From Marchantia polymorpha subsp. ruderalis (Eukaryota; Streptophyta; Marchantiopsida; Marchantiales; Marchantiaceae), in NCBI GenBank assembly GCA_037833965.1, contig AP031352.1, forward strand, positions 28,460,501-28,524,500: a stretch of DNA of 64,000 nt. The letters run 5' to 3'. The notes beneath the pieces were generated by a model that made no database searches, was not told the origin of the DNA, and saw only the letters and a list, made by a program, of their open reading frames with translations. The translations under genes were made by a program, and so were the position numbers. Position 1 is the stretch's first letter. Each line of letters begins with the position of its first letter. Below, piece after piece: positions 22,325 to 33,981 of the stretch.

Positions 22325-24652
22325 ATGGACGCTCAGGACGGGCGAGATAGGAGAAGAGGTGGGAGCTCCGAGTTCATCAAGTGCAGAAGATTTCTGGTCG
22401 GATCGAAAAACTTTGTTCATGCGATTATTTTCTTATCGGCATTTCTATTTTTGTGGAAGGGCTGTTACGCATGCTCTTCTGTTGAATCTTCATCGCTTCT
22501 CGAATTTAAGGCCGGAGTTACTTCAGCTCTTATCATTATCCAAGCCGGACTTCTTTCAGCTTCCGCACCTGCTCTCTCATCCTGGCAAGACGGAACAGAT
22601 TGCTGCCACTGGCAAGGGGTTACTTGTGATCATATCACTGGTGCTGTTACAAAGCTGCAGTTACCAGAAGCTGAGTTGGACGGCATTTTAAGTCCAGCGT
22701 TGGGGAATTTGCAACAATTGACTGTCATCGATTTGCAGAACAACGAGTTTCATGGAGAAATTCCTACTGGATGGGGCTCGTTATCGAACTTGCAATCTCT
22801 CATTCTCTCGAGCAACAGCTTGACTGGCACCATCCCAGCTACCATCGGTCGCTTATCTAACCTGATAGAGCTCTCGCTCGGCGGGAATGAGTTAACTGGC
22901 CCCTTCCCAGAGGAGCTCTGCAAGCTGAACAAGCTTCGAGTGCTCAACCTCGCTTTGAATTTTATGGAGGGAAGTTTCCCTTCATGTATCGGGAGCTTGT
23001 CCCAGTTGGAATATCTTGATCTTTCGTATTATATGACAACGCCGGGCACTGTGATTCCTGTGACGCTGAGTGGACTTGCCAATTTGCAGATTCTGAACTT
23101 TTTCGGCATGTCCTTCTCTGGTTACATTCCAGACTGGCTCGGCTCTCTGTCCAAGCTGACATACCTGGATCTTCAATGGAATTCTCTCACGGGTCAAATT
23201 CCAGCCTCCATCGCACAACTTGAAGAGTTGACTGTTCTTGAGCTCGGATCGAACCAGCTCAGTGGAGTGATACCGCCGTTGATGGGCACCATGACGAGCT
23301 TGAACCAGCTTGGCCTTGGGTGGAATGAACTAACCGGGGAGATACCAGAGTCTTTCGGAAACCTTGTCAAACTTACTGATCTGAAGCTTCAACTGAATTC
23401 CCTCACTGGCAGCATCCCAGAGTCTTTAGGGTTCTTGACCCAGTTGACGAATCTGAACCTCGGTCTCAACAAGCTTGAAGGAGAAATTCCTGAATCCATG
23501 TGCTCACTGCGGAATTTGATCTCCCTAGATCTCAAGTCCAATGCACTCAGTGGGCCAATTCCAGAATGTGTGGGCGGTCTGACTGAGTTGAACTCTCTGT
23601 ATCTTTCTAGGAACCAATTCAGTGGCAGAATTCCCGAGGCGATTGGCAACTTATCAAAGCTGACGTATCTGTACCTGGATCAGAATAATCTAGCAGGAAG
23701 CATACCAGAATCTTTGGGTGGTGATCATGTTGGCGAGCTCAATTGTGCGGACAAGAGGGATAAGGGCTGGAGTGGCTTAACAAGCTTGATGTACCTTGAC
23801 TTGTCGGCAAATCTTCTCACTGGAGAGTTACCAGAGAGGCTGGGCAATCTGTCAAAGTTGGATACCGTAGCTCTGTCTCACAACAGGCTGGGAGGAAAGG
23901 TGCCTGAGTCTATAGGACGATTGTCTGACTTGTTTCACCTAGACTTGAGCTTCAACTACTTTATTTCCCTTCCCCGTAGTCTTGTAAATCTTTCATCGAT
24001 CATATCTCTCAGCTTTCAGTCAAACAGTCTTAGCGGATCAATTCCCTCCGGCCTGGGTGGTTTGGTACAATTGCGTGACGTGGATTTGAGTTGCAACCTG
24101 GTGACCGGTTCTGTTTCATCTCTTGGCCTTGGCAAGATGTCTCAGGTGGTCAACCTGAACCTCTCTTCAACTTTGATAACAGGAGGCCTTCCTTCAGAGC
24201 TCAGTGAGTTGCCAAAGTTGGCCACGCTTGATCTGTCAGCCAACAAGCTCGAAGGAGAAATTCCCCGTTCTCTTGGGAATGTAGCGACTTTGAGCTACCT
24301 CAGCCTGCGTGCGACGGGTCAAATGGGAGAGATTCCATCATCTCTTGGCAATCTTCTTCTTCTGAAACGCTTGGATCTATCTGAAAATCATCTCTCTGGG
24401 CCCATTCCTGCCGATCTTTCACGTCTTATCAAACTTGAGTTCCTTGACTTCTCAGATAACACGCTCGTTGGCCCAATTCCATCCCAGTTGGCGCAATCAC
24501 TCAACTCTCTGTCACACTTCAATGTATCCTACAACCATCTATCCGGGCGAATCCCTCAAGGGGACAACTTCTCAAAGTTTCCCTCATCGTCCTTTCAAGG
24601 TAACCCGGGGCTTTGTGGAAGTCCTCTTCCGGACTGTCTTGCATCTTCTTAG
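22325..24652 (+). CDS. Secreted leucine-rich-repeat protein, receptor-like but without membrane anchor or kinase, 775 aa
   Basis: The gene is a single exon. I start at the first ATG (22325); 14 codons upstream are open but begin with GTG. Residues 30-44 are a hydrophobic signal segment behind a basic N-region, with likely cleavage near residue 49. An LRR N-terminal cap follows, with the plant motif DCCHWQGVTCD. I count about 25 repeats of the plant extracellular type (LxxLxxLDLSxNxLxGxIP), ending with NPGLCGSPLPDC, the usual C-terminal cap, then stop. No transmembrane helix or kinase follows, and the downstream 300 bp do not continue the frame. Between repeats 14 and 15 (about residues 476-491) is a short hydrophilic insertion (DHVGELNCADKRDKGW) that breaks the 24-residue period. 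It probably acts in the apoplast as a recognition or co-receptor protein; ligand unknown. A truncated receptor-like kinase or polygalacturonase-inhibitor-like protein are alternatives. Confidence 0.86.
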   Translation: MDAQDGRDRRRGGSSEFIKCRRFLVGSKNFVHAIIFLSAFLFLWKGCYACSSVESSSLLEFKAGVTSALIIIQAGLLSASAPALSSWQDGTDCCHWQGVTCDHITGAVTKLQLPEAELDGILSPALGNLQQLTVIDLQNNEFHGEIPTGWGSLSNLQSLILSSNSLTGTIPATIGRLSNLIELSLGGNELTGPFPEELCKLNKLRVLNLALNFMEGSFPSCIGSLSQLEYLDLSYYMTTPGTVIPVTLSGLANLQILNFFGMSFSGYIPDWLGSLSKLTYLDLQWNSLTGQIPASIAQLEELTVLELGSNQLSGVIPPLMGTMTSLNQLGLGWNELTGEIPESFGNLVKLTDLKLQLNSLTGSIPESLGFLTQLTNLNLGLNKLEGEIPESMCSLRNLISLDLKSNALSGPIPECVGGLTELNSLYLSRNQFSGRIPEAIGNLSKLTYLYLDQNNLAGSIPESLGGDHVGELNCADKRDKGWSGLTSLMYLDLSANLLTGELPERLGNLSKLDTVALSHNRLGGKVPESIGRLSDLFHLDLSFNYFISLPRSLVNLSSIISLSFQSNSLSGSIPSGLGGLVQLRDVDLSCNLVTGSVSSLGLGKMSQVVNLNLSSTLITGGLPSELSELPKLATLDLSANKLEGEIPRSLGNVATLSYLSLRATGQMGEIPSSLGNLLLLKRLDLSENHLSGPIPADLSRLIKLEFLDFSDNTLVGPIPSQLAQSLNSLSHFNVSYNHLSGRIPQGDNFSKFPSSSFQGNPGLCGSPLPDCLASS

Positions 24653-26303
24653 TCAAATCAAGTGTCGAAGTTGTACCATAAATGTTGAACCTGCACCAGT
24701 ATCCAGTACCCAGTACTTGTCAGCGAATGCTGTTCTATCGAGATTGTTGTTAAAACTTACAGTGTGGTCAGATGTCGCTGTTTCAAGGGTGCAGCTCCGA
24801 GGCATTATAAACTTGAACAGATTAAAGTGGAAACACCTATAATTCAAGTGATGTGTTCCTCAGTTACGGTGCTTAGAGACTGTCGTCACGAGCTTTGTTG
24901 TTGCTGAACGATGGGTGTCATTGTAGGAGTTTGTACATGTTACACATGGTGAAAATAGACAAAACAATCAGGATAACCAAGCGTAAGACTTCAGATACAT
25001 TCGAGCTGGCATTTTCATACATAACAGCCGTATGTACCAGAGCAAGCGTTTGTTTATATGCAAATATTACGCGATGGTTGAGATATTTGAATTGTGGATG
25101 GCTTGATCGTTCCATTCGTGAAACCTCTCGTTCTAGCGCCAGGATAAAGTTGTAATGAAAGAGTAGACCAGAGAACGAGGAACAAGGACCTAGGCTTAGC
25201 ACCGAAGCTTGAGCCAGTCACGATGCCGGAGAAGGACGAAATTGAAGAACCGAAAGGTTGTAGTGACATCCTGAAGGAAGAGAAATAGAACGCAAGGATC
25301 AAGTTCAATGTCCAAGACCCACCGAAAGTGGAAGCAATCTGGTTAGAATGTGATGTCTCCCAGTCTACGATTGCAGTTGTGAGGAGAATCTGGCGCAACT
25401 CAGTGCTTCACCATTACTCAAAAACATGGCATCCTTTTTTTTTCTCTTTTAGACAGTGGTATCCAAAGCCTTACTCTACTCAGATCATGATGGAGCTGGC
25501 AACCGGGAGGAGAGTAGAGAGATTCTACTGCAGGAGCACGACGTTGTGATTTGAGAAGCGAGGTAGAAATGCGTTTTCCTTGTAACGACGACGCCACATA
25601 TTCACCAGAAGAGATGTCAGACAGGACCTCCGGTCCTCTAGTCCCAGCAAATCATCTCTTCGGTGGATCGCTTAGAACTTTTTCAGATGACCATGTACAT
25701 TAAAATATGGCGATTAGGCGATTTGCCAAATATGGCGAGGACCGCATCGAGCCTGTTGCTGTCAAGCACACAATCAAACAACTTTCCTCCTGGAAACATA
25801 CTCCCAGCGCAGGGGAAAATTGTGCGATCTCACAACAATTTCACGTAAATATTGACCAACATCCGACGCTTTCGTCCACGTATATAAGACGAGGTCTCAG
25901 AAACGCATTGTCTGTTTTCGGTATTTTCGCTACTTTGTCCGGTTCGGTGTTCGATTTGTCCATCCACCTCAGCGAAATTTTCGCTGTGTTCTTGTACATC
26001 TCGTGGCTCTATTTCCGCTCCCCTGCACGGATAAGGAAGCAGAAAGGAGAAAAGATGGTGGTCGCCGAGAGCGAGAGCACAAAGAATCGTTCGGCGTGAA
26101 CGAGAATTCGGATGTTGATGAATCAGGTCACGAGAGCATAGAATTGGTTGAATTTTGTACGAGGATTTCGAGGATCCAAGCTCCGGAGGGAATAAGCTTT
26201 GCTCGCTTCGTTGCATTCTGCAATCAGGAATTCCGCGCGACGGGTGGTGGGGCTGATGGCGACGCACAGCGGGTGGGAAAAAGTGACTGTGGTGGGTTGA
26301 AGC
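24653..26303. other. Spacer between the LRR and MnmG genes
   Basis: Holds the 3' end of the LRR transcript and the promoter and leader of the MnmG gene. Short open frames on both strands (for example 25707-26099 and 25830-26267) show no domain. A TATA box candidate is listed separately. Confidence 0.45.
25881..25888 (+). promoter_or_regulatory. TATA box candidate for the MnmG gene
   Basis: TATATAAG lies in a moderately GC-rich context 416 bp upstream of the ATG at 26304. A start about 30 bp downstream would give a leader of roughly 390 nt. No transcript evidence is available from sequence alone. Confidence 0.35.
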
Positions 26304-29300
26304 ATGGCTGCAACGCGTTTGGGCAGCATGTCGTCGTCTTTCCCGACCCTGTGCTTGCCCTCCTGTTCTGTGCTGAGATTACAGGGCCCGATGTTTGGCT
26401 CCCGCGTGATGTCCTCTCTCTGCGCTTCGACTAGTTCTTCTCTGATTTATGCCAATAAACCTGCGGACCATCCAGGGCTTGAGTCTCAAGACTTTCGAAC
26501 TCAGAGTCGTCTGTTTTTTACCGGCGAGCTTCAAGGTTTCGCAAGCTTCAAGCATTCGTCCTCATGTTCACGAGTTCGCAATCTTTTGACCAACTCTGCC
26601 CATTCAAATGCATCCATATCCTCTCCTTTAGTGAGGCCTGTCAGTAAAACCTTCAATGTCCCCCGTCGTCTCTCTTCCCTTCTCTATCCCCGAAACTTAT
26701 CAGCTGTCTCTTGTTCCTCGACGTCGAGTGCTTTGGGCCCCAAATACACGATTGCCGGTAAGTTAATAATTCAGCTCTCAATCTCTTGTGCAAATTCGAA
26801 GCTTTCTGTGAGCACCTTGCAATTGTCATATGTCAATTGCCTTGTCTTTATACTCTGCGCACCTACTGAATTGGATGGAATTGTTCTGCCGGTGGGTTCG
26901 AAGGATGCTTGGATCCTAAGGGCACAATTTATAATTGGAAATTTACGCTCAATATATAATTTTCGGCCTCACAGGTCACATGGTGTGCAGTCTGTATGGG
27001 CATCTGACAATGGATGGACATTTTGTTGTAGATTCTTCGAAAGGTGAACAGTTTGACGTTGTTGTTGTGGGGGGAGGTCATGCTGGCTGCGAAGCAGCAT
27101 TGGCCTCAGCGCGGATGGGTGCTAGAACTCTTCTTCTTACGCTCAATTTGGATCGCATCGCCTGGCAGGTAGATAGTTTCTAGCCTCTCAAACTACTCCC
27201 TCAGGCACCCGGGTGATTTCGCGTTGTTGCGTTCATTGTAAAATCTGGTTTTGGAGGTTAGATTTAGGCATTGTTGATTTTCTTTGCCAAATGTTGATGG
27301 AGAGATTCCAGAGATATTGACGATTTTGGTGCCTTCGTAGTTTGAGCTTGGCCTAGAAGTACTTTCTGAGAGTTTGAATTGTTCGTTCAAGCTTCCGTTC
27401 TGTGTCATAAACATAAAAGGCTGCGCAATATTGAAGGTTTTCAGACCGTCTTTGTATTGAATTTGTATCGAAGTGATACAAGCTGATAGTCTCTGACTGG
27501 GCTTGAAGCCCTTGTTGCCATTGAGACAATATGGTGTTAAAGCAAACACATCTTTAACTTCACGCTTGTATACAACATGGAAGGAGAGTTTGTCATTACG
27601 TTCTACTCTTTTCTTTCGACAGAGCGTTGGTGAATGTCTGTAAATGGCTCGTCTTTGTAGTTAAGGGCTTTTGGTGCTCTTACATTTTGAGTCCGTGACT
27701 GATGGACCCTTTCTGGTATCTGGAACCTATGCTAACGTGTCTTTGAAACTTCGAGCTTTATCTCGCGATTTCGAGATGTCACTAGTACGGGTTTAAACTG
27801 AAGTGGTACCAGAATCGCTTTGCCTTCTGTTCACTTTATCCATGTAGAGGTAGTTTCAGCTGCATGGATAGATGATTTTCCTCGTAGGAAAGGATGTATG
27901 TCGAAGAGTAAGGGATATGCGATTCTGGACTTACTGCAGTTTCAGCCTGGATTAGAGGAAGATGCAGATTGGCTCTTGTTACATCATATAGAAAATCTGT
28001 AATTCTCCCTCGGCTCAGTAAATTGACCTGTACTCTCACGAATATTGCCGAGACAAACGCTCCTTGAAATAGCTTGCACCCGATCTGATCGCTAAACTTT
28101 GTCCAGTTCTACGACCATACGAGCCTAGAATACAACAAGCGTTCACTCATGAACCCTGTATGGAGCGGACCTCTCTTAACTTTGACTTGCCGCTCCAGTA
28201 GAAACAATTGCAGCTCATGACGCAGTATCCAGGTTATGGGTAGCAATTATCCAGATTGAATATCTGGAAGAAAGCAGTGTGGCTATGCACGTGTTGGAGA
28301 CAGTTGTCAGCTCCTTGGTAAACCAAAGAGGGACGTTTCGAGGTCTGCACCACCTTAGATAATCTGTCTACCTTAAAACGTTTTCGTTGTTACCACTCGA
28401 CTTTCAATCACATACTGCCAAAGTTCTGATTGTTAGACTTGTATTTGTTGCAGCCATGCAATCCTGCCGTTGGTGGACCAGCTAAATCCCAGTTAGTTCA
28501 TGAAGTAGATGCCCTTGGCGGAGAAATCGGAAAGATGGCTGACAGGTGCTGTTGGGATACTTAATTTTGGTCCGCGCATTTGATCTGTATTCTTCTGTCA
28601 AGTGCTTTTGACATCATGTTGCAGCCTTTTCCAATTCACCAGAGATTATCTTTGAATGTACAAGCTTAATTTAGTGTTTGGTTTGTGTCACAGGTGTTAT
28701 GTGCAGAAAAGGGTGCTAAATCGTTCCAAGGGACCGGCGGTGTGGGCACTTAGAGCGCAAACTGACAAGAGGGAATACGCGATGGAGATGAAGAAAGTTG
28801 TTGAGAGGTAATTTTGTGTACTGTACGTCACCCTGTGAAGCATTATTATTTAAGCTTCCCTATGAGCAGCATGAGTTGACGCTGAACTTTTATGCCGACT
28901 TTCGAGTCAGTGGCATTTGTAAATAGACAATCGTAGATAAATAAGCTTCAAAAATTGGACATTATGCCGTGACATAGTAAAGCTCACAATGTATCCAAAT
29001 TTTGAAGCCAACCCACGGCTGTCTTCAGAATCTTTCAGAATCTAATTTCAAAATAAGATCGACACCGCGATCTGTAAGGTTACGTATTATGTGTATACTA
29101 GTTATGGTCCTCTATTATAACCAGGGGATGCCATGGAGTTTTGTTGCATGTATACAATAACCACCACCTTTGAAGTAATCATGGAACTTTCTACATATTT
29201 GTTTTCTAATATACGGTAGCGAACCTTATGACGGGCGAAGTACTTGCATTGATTTCCGTTTTAACTTGACATCAGATGTTTGATTTCTTAAGGCCTTCTA

Positions 29301-32300
29301 GTGAGGTATATGGGAAGGTATCACCTGAGTTCGGTAGTCGCTTTGGAACCTTAGTCCTTTAAGGAAGAAGTTTGTAGATTCCACTGTAAGTGAGAAGTTG
29401 ATCAAAAATCAACTGAAGCGTACTTTGAAGCTAGATCTTCAAATTACTTGAGTGTTTTTTACAACTTTGTGCTCTTTTTAAACGTACATGAAGATCTGGA
29501 AATTGAGCATGTAATATACTAAAGTTTGTCAAGCAAATCTAGTTCGAAGGAGGAGACCAGCTGTGGAAGGTTATGTTAGTGTAACCAATAGGTCTTGTCC
29601 TTGAACTCATACTTTGCTTTATGATGTGACACAGCACAAAGAACCTATTTATCAGAGAGGCAATGGTGACAGAAATCCTTGTCGGAAGCAATGATAACGT
29701 GGAGGGCGTACGGACGTTCTTTGGTGTCAATTTTTATGCTCCATCAGTGGTCCTGACTACTGGAACATTTATGAACGGCAAGATTTGGGTTGGACGCTCG
29801 TCGATGATTGCTGGCAGGGCTGGTGAGTCAGCCTCCACAGGTCTCACCGAGAACCTTCAAGGTTTTGGTTTTGAGACAGACAGGCTGAAGACTGGAACTC
29901 CTGCTCGTGTGGACATTCGAACTGTGGACTATTCAAAGTTGGAACGACAACCGGGTGATGAAGAGGTTTTTCCTTTTCTTCGTTATCTACCTTTCTCATT
30001 CCTGATCGTTCTCATGGGCATCACGCCTAGACATAGTCATGACTACACAGATAACACTGATGATCGGCTGTTGCCCATAAAGGATAAAAGTTCAATGAAA
30101 CGAAATCGTTTTTTTCTCAGGCTAATGTTAATCCACATATTCCTTTGGAGACTGCCTAGCTCGCCTTCAGGTGCACGGCTTCTTTGGCCGTTTTATAAAA
30201 TAAATGCCTCGACGAGGACTAACGTGCACGTGAACCACGGCTTCAAACTTTTTCGTTCATTTCTAATCCGCAACTTTCTCTCGTGACACGATGGCTGTTG
30301 TTAGTGTTGCCCTTTCTCCGTATACTTTTAAGCGAACGAAACATGAAAGTGTTTCCTCCAGCCTGCTCGAGTAACTGTTTTATGGATGTAAGTGCTCCTT
30401 CTTTCAAGAACAAGGGAGAGTACCATAGAAGTTAATCAATGCACGTGTTAAATAGGCATAGGTCGTGTGAATATGGGCACAGATCTGACATGATAGTGAT
30501 TGATCTGCTTCAGGTCCGATGGTTCAGTGTGGATCCAGATGTACACATTGAGAGAGAACAAATGTGTTGTTACTTGACTCGGACAACAGCCGCCACTCAC
30601 AAGATTATCACGGACAATTTGCACGAGACTCCGACTTATGGTGGCTGGGTGGAAGCTAAGGGGCCTCGCTACTGCCCTTCTATCGAGGATAAGGTTCTTC
30701 AAGACTACAAGTTCCTGGGAACTGCTTTTTTTTTTGGAAAGATCAATTTACGTTTTTTTATCTTTTCACTTAACCTCACTCTATATACGAGACACATATG
30801 GCAGTGTCTGCAAACTAGTACACTTCAATTTGCTTCAAATTGAATTTGAAGTCATTGATCTCCTTTCTTCTCTGACAAAAGACTGGTGTTTATTTTCTAT
30901 TCAGATCGTAAGATTCAAAGATAAAGAATCTCACCAGATCTTTCTGGAGCCTGAAGGTCGAACTGTGCCAGAGCTCTATGTGCAGGTAATTCAGAATTTT
31001 CAGAAAAGCCTTCAAATTTGGTTGACGAAGCCAAACGTTTGGATAAATTGCTGTAAATCCAGTGGCAACTATGCGAATTCCAGTATGGTAATTGTGACGA
31101 AGGGGAGGCCTGCCGTAGGACTTTCGTCAAACGTTCTCAACCTACTTCGTGGGTTTACTGACCAGATGCTTGAACAGGGCTTTTCTACAGGACTTCCCGA
31201 AAGGTTACAGCTAGCTCTCCTGCAATCTTTGCCAGGACTTGAGCAGTGTTCAATGCTAAGGCCTGCATATGCGGTTGAGTACGATTATCTTCCCGCTCAC
31301 CAGTGCCATAGAACTTTGATGACCAAGAAGCTAGAAGGGTTGTTTTTTAGTGGCCAGATAAACGGAACTACCGGCTACGAAGAAGCTGCTGCTCAGGTTA
31401 GCTCCCCAACTTTGCACAACCTCTCCGTTGTTTAGATTTCTTGTCCATATCTAAATGAAGTTGCTTTTGGCTAAGCACGCATTTTGGAAGTTCAGTTTAG
31501 GTAAAGAATTAATTAGTTTCACCTCCATGACGTTGGGTTTCCGTTGTATGAAATATAGGATTCTAGCTGACGTTTCGAATTGTCACTTTAGAGGGTCCTC
31601 TTCCAGGAGGTTGGAAAGCTTGCAAGTTTATGCACAAGAGTAACTGTGTTTTTCTGCATGGCGTCTGCAGGGAATGTTAGCGGGTATCAATGCAGCCAGA
31701 TTAGCTGGTGCACAAGACTTGGTGGTGCTCGAGAGAGAAAGTAGCTATATTGGCACACTCATCGATGATCTAGTTACTAAAGATCTGAGGGAACCATATC
31801 GGATGTTAACCAGGTATGGCATCTTCTTCCGTCTCCAATTCTGGAAATCTAGGGGAAATTTACCCGAGATTAGAACGTACAATTATGGATGAGGTTACTG
31901 TCTGCCGATCTCAATTGTGATTGCATAGTGTCAGGTAGGAAAGCATCATGCTGCATCACGACGTACTGTATTTCTGATTCCCCAAGTTTATTATGATGCA
32001 GCCGATCGGAACATCGGCTTCTTTTGAGAGCAGACAACGCAGATAGCCGGTTGACACCCTTGGGGCGGGAGTTGGGGTTGATCGACGATCGAATGTGGAA
32101 GTTGTTTCAAGAGAAGCAGAGTCGTATTGCCGCCGAGAAGTTGCGTTTGCAGACAACAAAAATAAATGGTACAAGCGAAAACATACAAAGATTCTTAGTG
32201 ACTGTCAATAACTTTCATTTCTAAAATCTGCACTAGGCTACTACGAAAGATTAGATACTTTGTTAAACCTTGGTAATGGGTAAGTTACCATGGACCTTAG

Positions 32301-33439
32301 TTATTCCCTCTCGTAGTCGGAATGGACTGTGGAGAAGGTTGGAAGACGGGGTACAAGTAGAATGTCGAAAGCATATGCTCAAACCCTGATCATCGACGGG
32401 AACGAGCTGCTTTATAACCTCAGCGTATATGTGACGTTGCCCCTAGACAAGATTTAGGCAGTTCTTTTTTCGTACTCTTTTCGGTGCACTGAGAATTGTA
32501 ATGTTGATTTGTAGGAAAAATGGCAATTGCCGAAGAAGTCGCGACAATATCAGGACAAAGTATCAACGAAGTTGTTCCTTTAGAACTTGTCTTGAAGAGA
32601 CCACATGTGCACTATGATGTCTTGGAGCGACACGGATTGGGTGATCCAACACTTACGGCTATGGACAAAGAATGTGTGGAAATTGATATCAAATACGAAG
32701 GGTTTATCACGCGCCAGCGTAACCAGCTTGAGCAGGTGCATGTCTGCATCTTTTGAAGCTTTACATGCTTGCTATGTATACTTACTATGTCTGAGTAAAG
32801 CATTAGTTACGGCGATGTAGTTTAACTCTTCTGATTTGTGCAGATGGCGAACAAGCTACATAAACCCATTCCTGAGGACACTGATTTCTACCTTATTTCC
32901 ACCTTGTCGTTGGAGGCTAGAGAAAAGCTGTCGAAGGTAAGGTTTGGTTATTCTCCCAGGAATTATTGAAGATCTGATTAATTCGTTGTAAGTCAGTGGG
33001 CCAGCGTATCTCCATGGGCTTGCACACCATATGAATTACGTCAAGTTTTTGCATTCAAATGTCTGGAACGTCTGTCTGGTGTGTTTTAGTGTGAAAGAGA
33101 GTCTAGACTTTGAGGGTTTTGGAGGTAAGAAGAGGTTAAGGGTTGGAGTTCTCATACATCTGCTGTCCATCGTAGTGAAAAGGTGAAAACATGTTCACTC
33201 TCGTAGTGATCACTCAAAGGTATTAACTGTTTTTATGGGTGCGAATGTCATATCAGATCCGTCCCCAAACGATCGGACAAGCATCACGAGTTGGAGGAGT
33301 GAACCCTGCAGATATAACTGCTCTTTTAATACACTTAGAAATTAATAGGCGAAAGAAAGAACAGCTGGAGAGACCACCACGTTTGCATAGAGGTCATCCA
33401 AGAGTTGATGACATTTCGAAGCAAACGATTGTAGTATGA
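26304..33439 (+). CDS. MnmG: tRNA uridine 5-carboxymethylaminomethyl modification enzyme MnmG/GidA, organellar, 13 exons, 823 aa
   Basis: FAD-dependent enzyme that with MnmE modifies wobble uridine 34 of certain tRNAs; in plants it is nuclear-encoded and sent to mitochondria and/or plastids. Exons: 26304-26757, 26975-27168, 28454-28545, 28694-28807, 29635-29965, 30514-30693, 30905-30985, 31178-31396, 31671-31813, 32002-32168, 32515-32735, 32844-32936, 33257-33439. All junctions are GT..AG and phases join without a stop. The first ~150 residues are Ser-rich and basic, a transit peptide. Then come the FAD motif [10 protein letters not shown] (about 180-189), [111 protein letters not shown], and C-terminal YEGFITRQ and [14 protein letters not shown]. 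Exon 2 could instead begin at 27032 (also in frame), giving 804 aa and dropping 19 less conserved residues before the FAD fold. The family is certain; which organelle is not. Confidence 0.93.
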
Positions 33440-33503
33440 TCAAATTTACAGAAATAGACAAAACGATTTTTGTGGGTATTTGGCCCGTCCGCACAAAACT
33501 CCT

Positions 33504-33981
33504 TCTGTCTGGACTCTTATGGTCATCCCTTGTGTGGGTCACAACCTCGTCAGTCCGAGCACCACACACTTTGTTGAATTGTGGATGGGTTGTATGAACA
33601 CCCGACGGAGGAAAATTTAATCCCTCTAGCTGCCGTACATCCGAAGTCGTTCATCGCAGCAAGCCACGCTCAGTGTCAAAACCTCAGAGCTTCGGCGGCC
33701 ACCTCGACCGGGATTCCCAAGTACTACTGCACATGATTTCCCTCTGTCTGGATCCATATGGTCATCCGGTGTGTGGGCCTAAACCTCGCCAGTCAGCCCG
33801 AGCACTACACACTTTGTTTGAATCGTGGATGTGCTTCATGAATACCTTATGGGGAAATTCGTATATCCTGTAGCTGCCGTGTATGCAAAGTTGTTCATCG
33901 CAGCAAGCCAGGGCTCAGTGTCAAAATTTCACAGCTTCGGCGGCCACCTCGACTGGGATTCCACTGCACATGAGCTCTCTG
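33504..33981 (+). repeat. Tandem duplication, 239-bp unit, downstream of MnmG
   Basis: Unit 1 (about 33504-33742) and unit 2 (about 33743-33981) both begin TCTGTCTGGA. They share long blocks, including TTCATCGCAGCAAGCCA and CTTCGGCGGCCACCTCGAC. Small insertions and deletions and many substitutions separate the copies, and neither keeps a common reading frame, so the unit is probably non-coding. It starts 65 bp after the MnmG stop and may lie in the 3' untranslated region. Confidence 0.85.

Noticed and set aside
24653..24950. Possible kinase or membrane exon after the LRR gene
   Set aside because: No frame shows a hydrophobic helix or kinase motif and the LRR frame ends in a stop right after the C-terminal cap.
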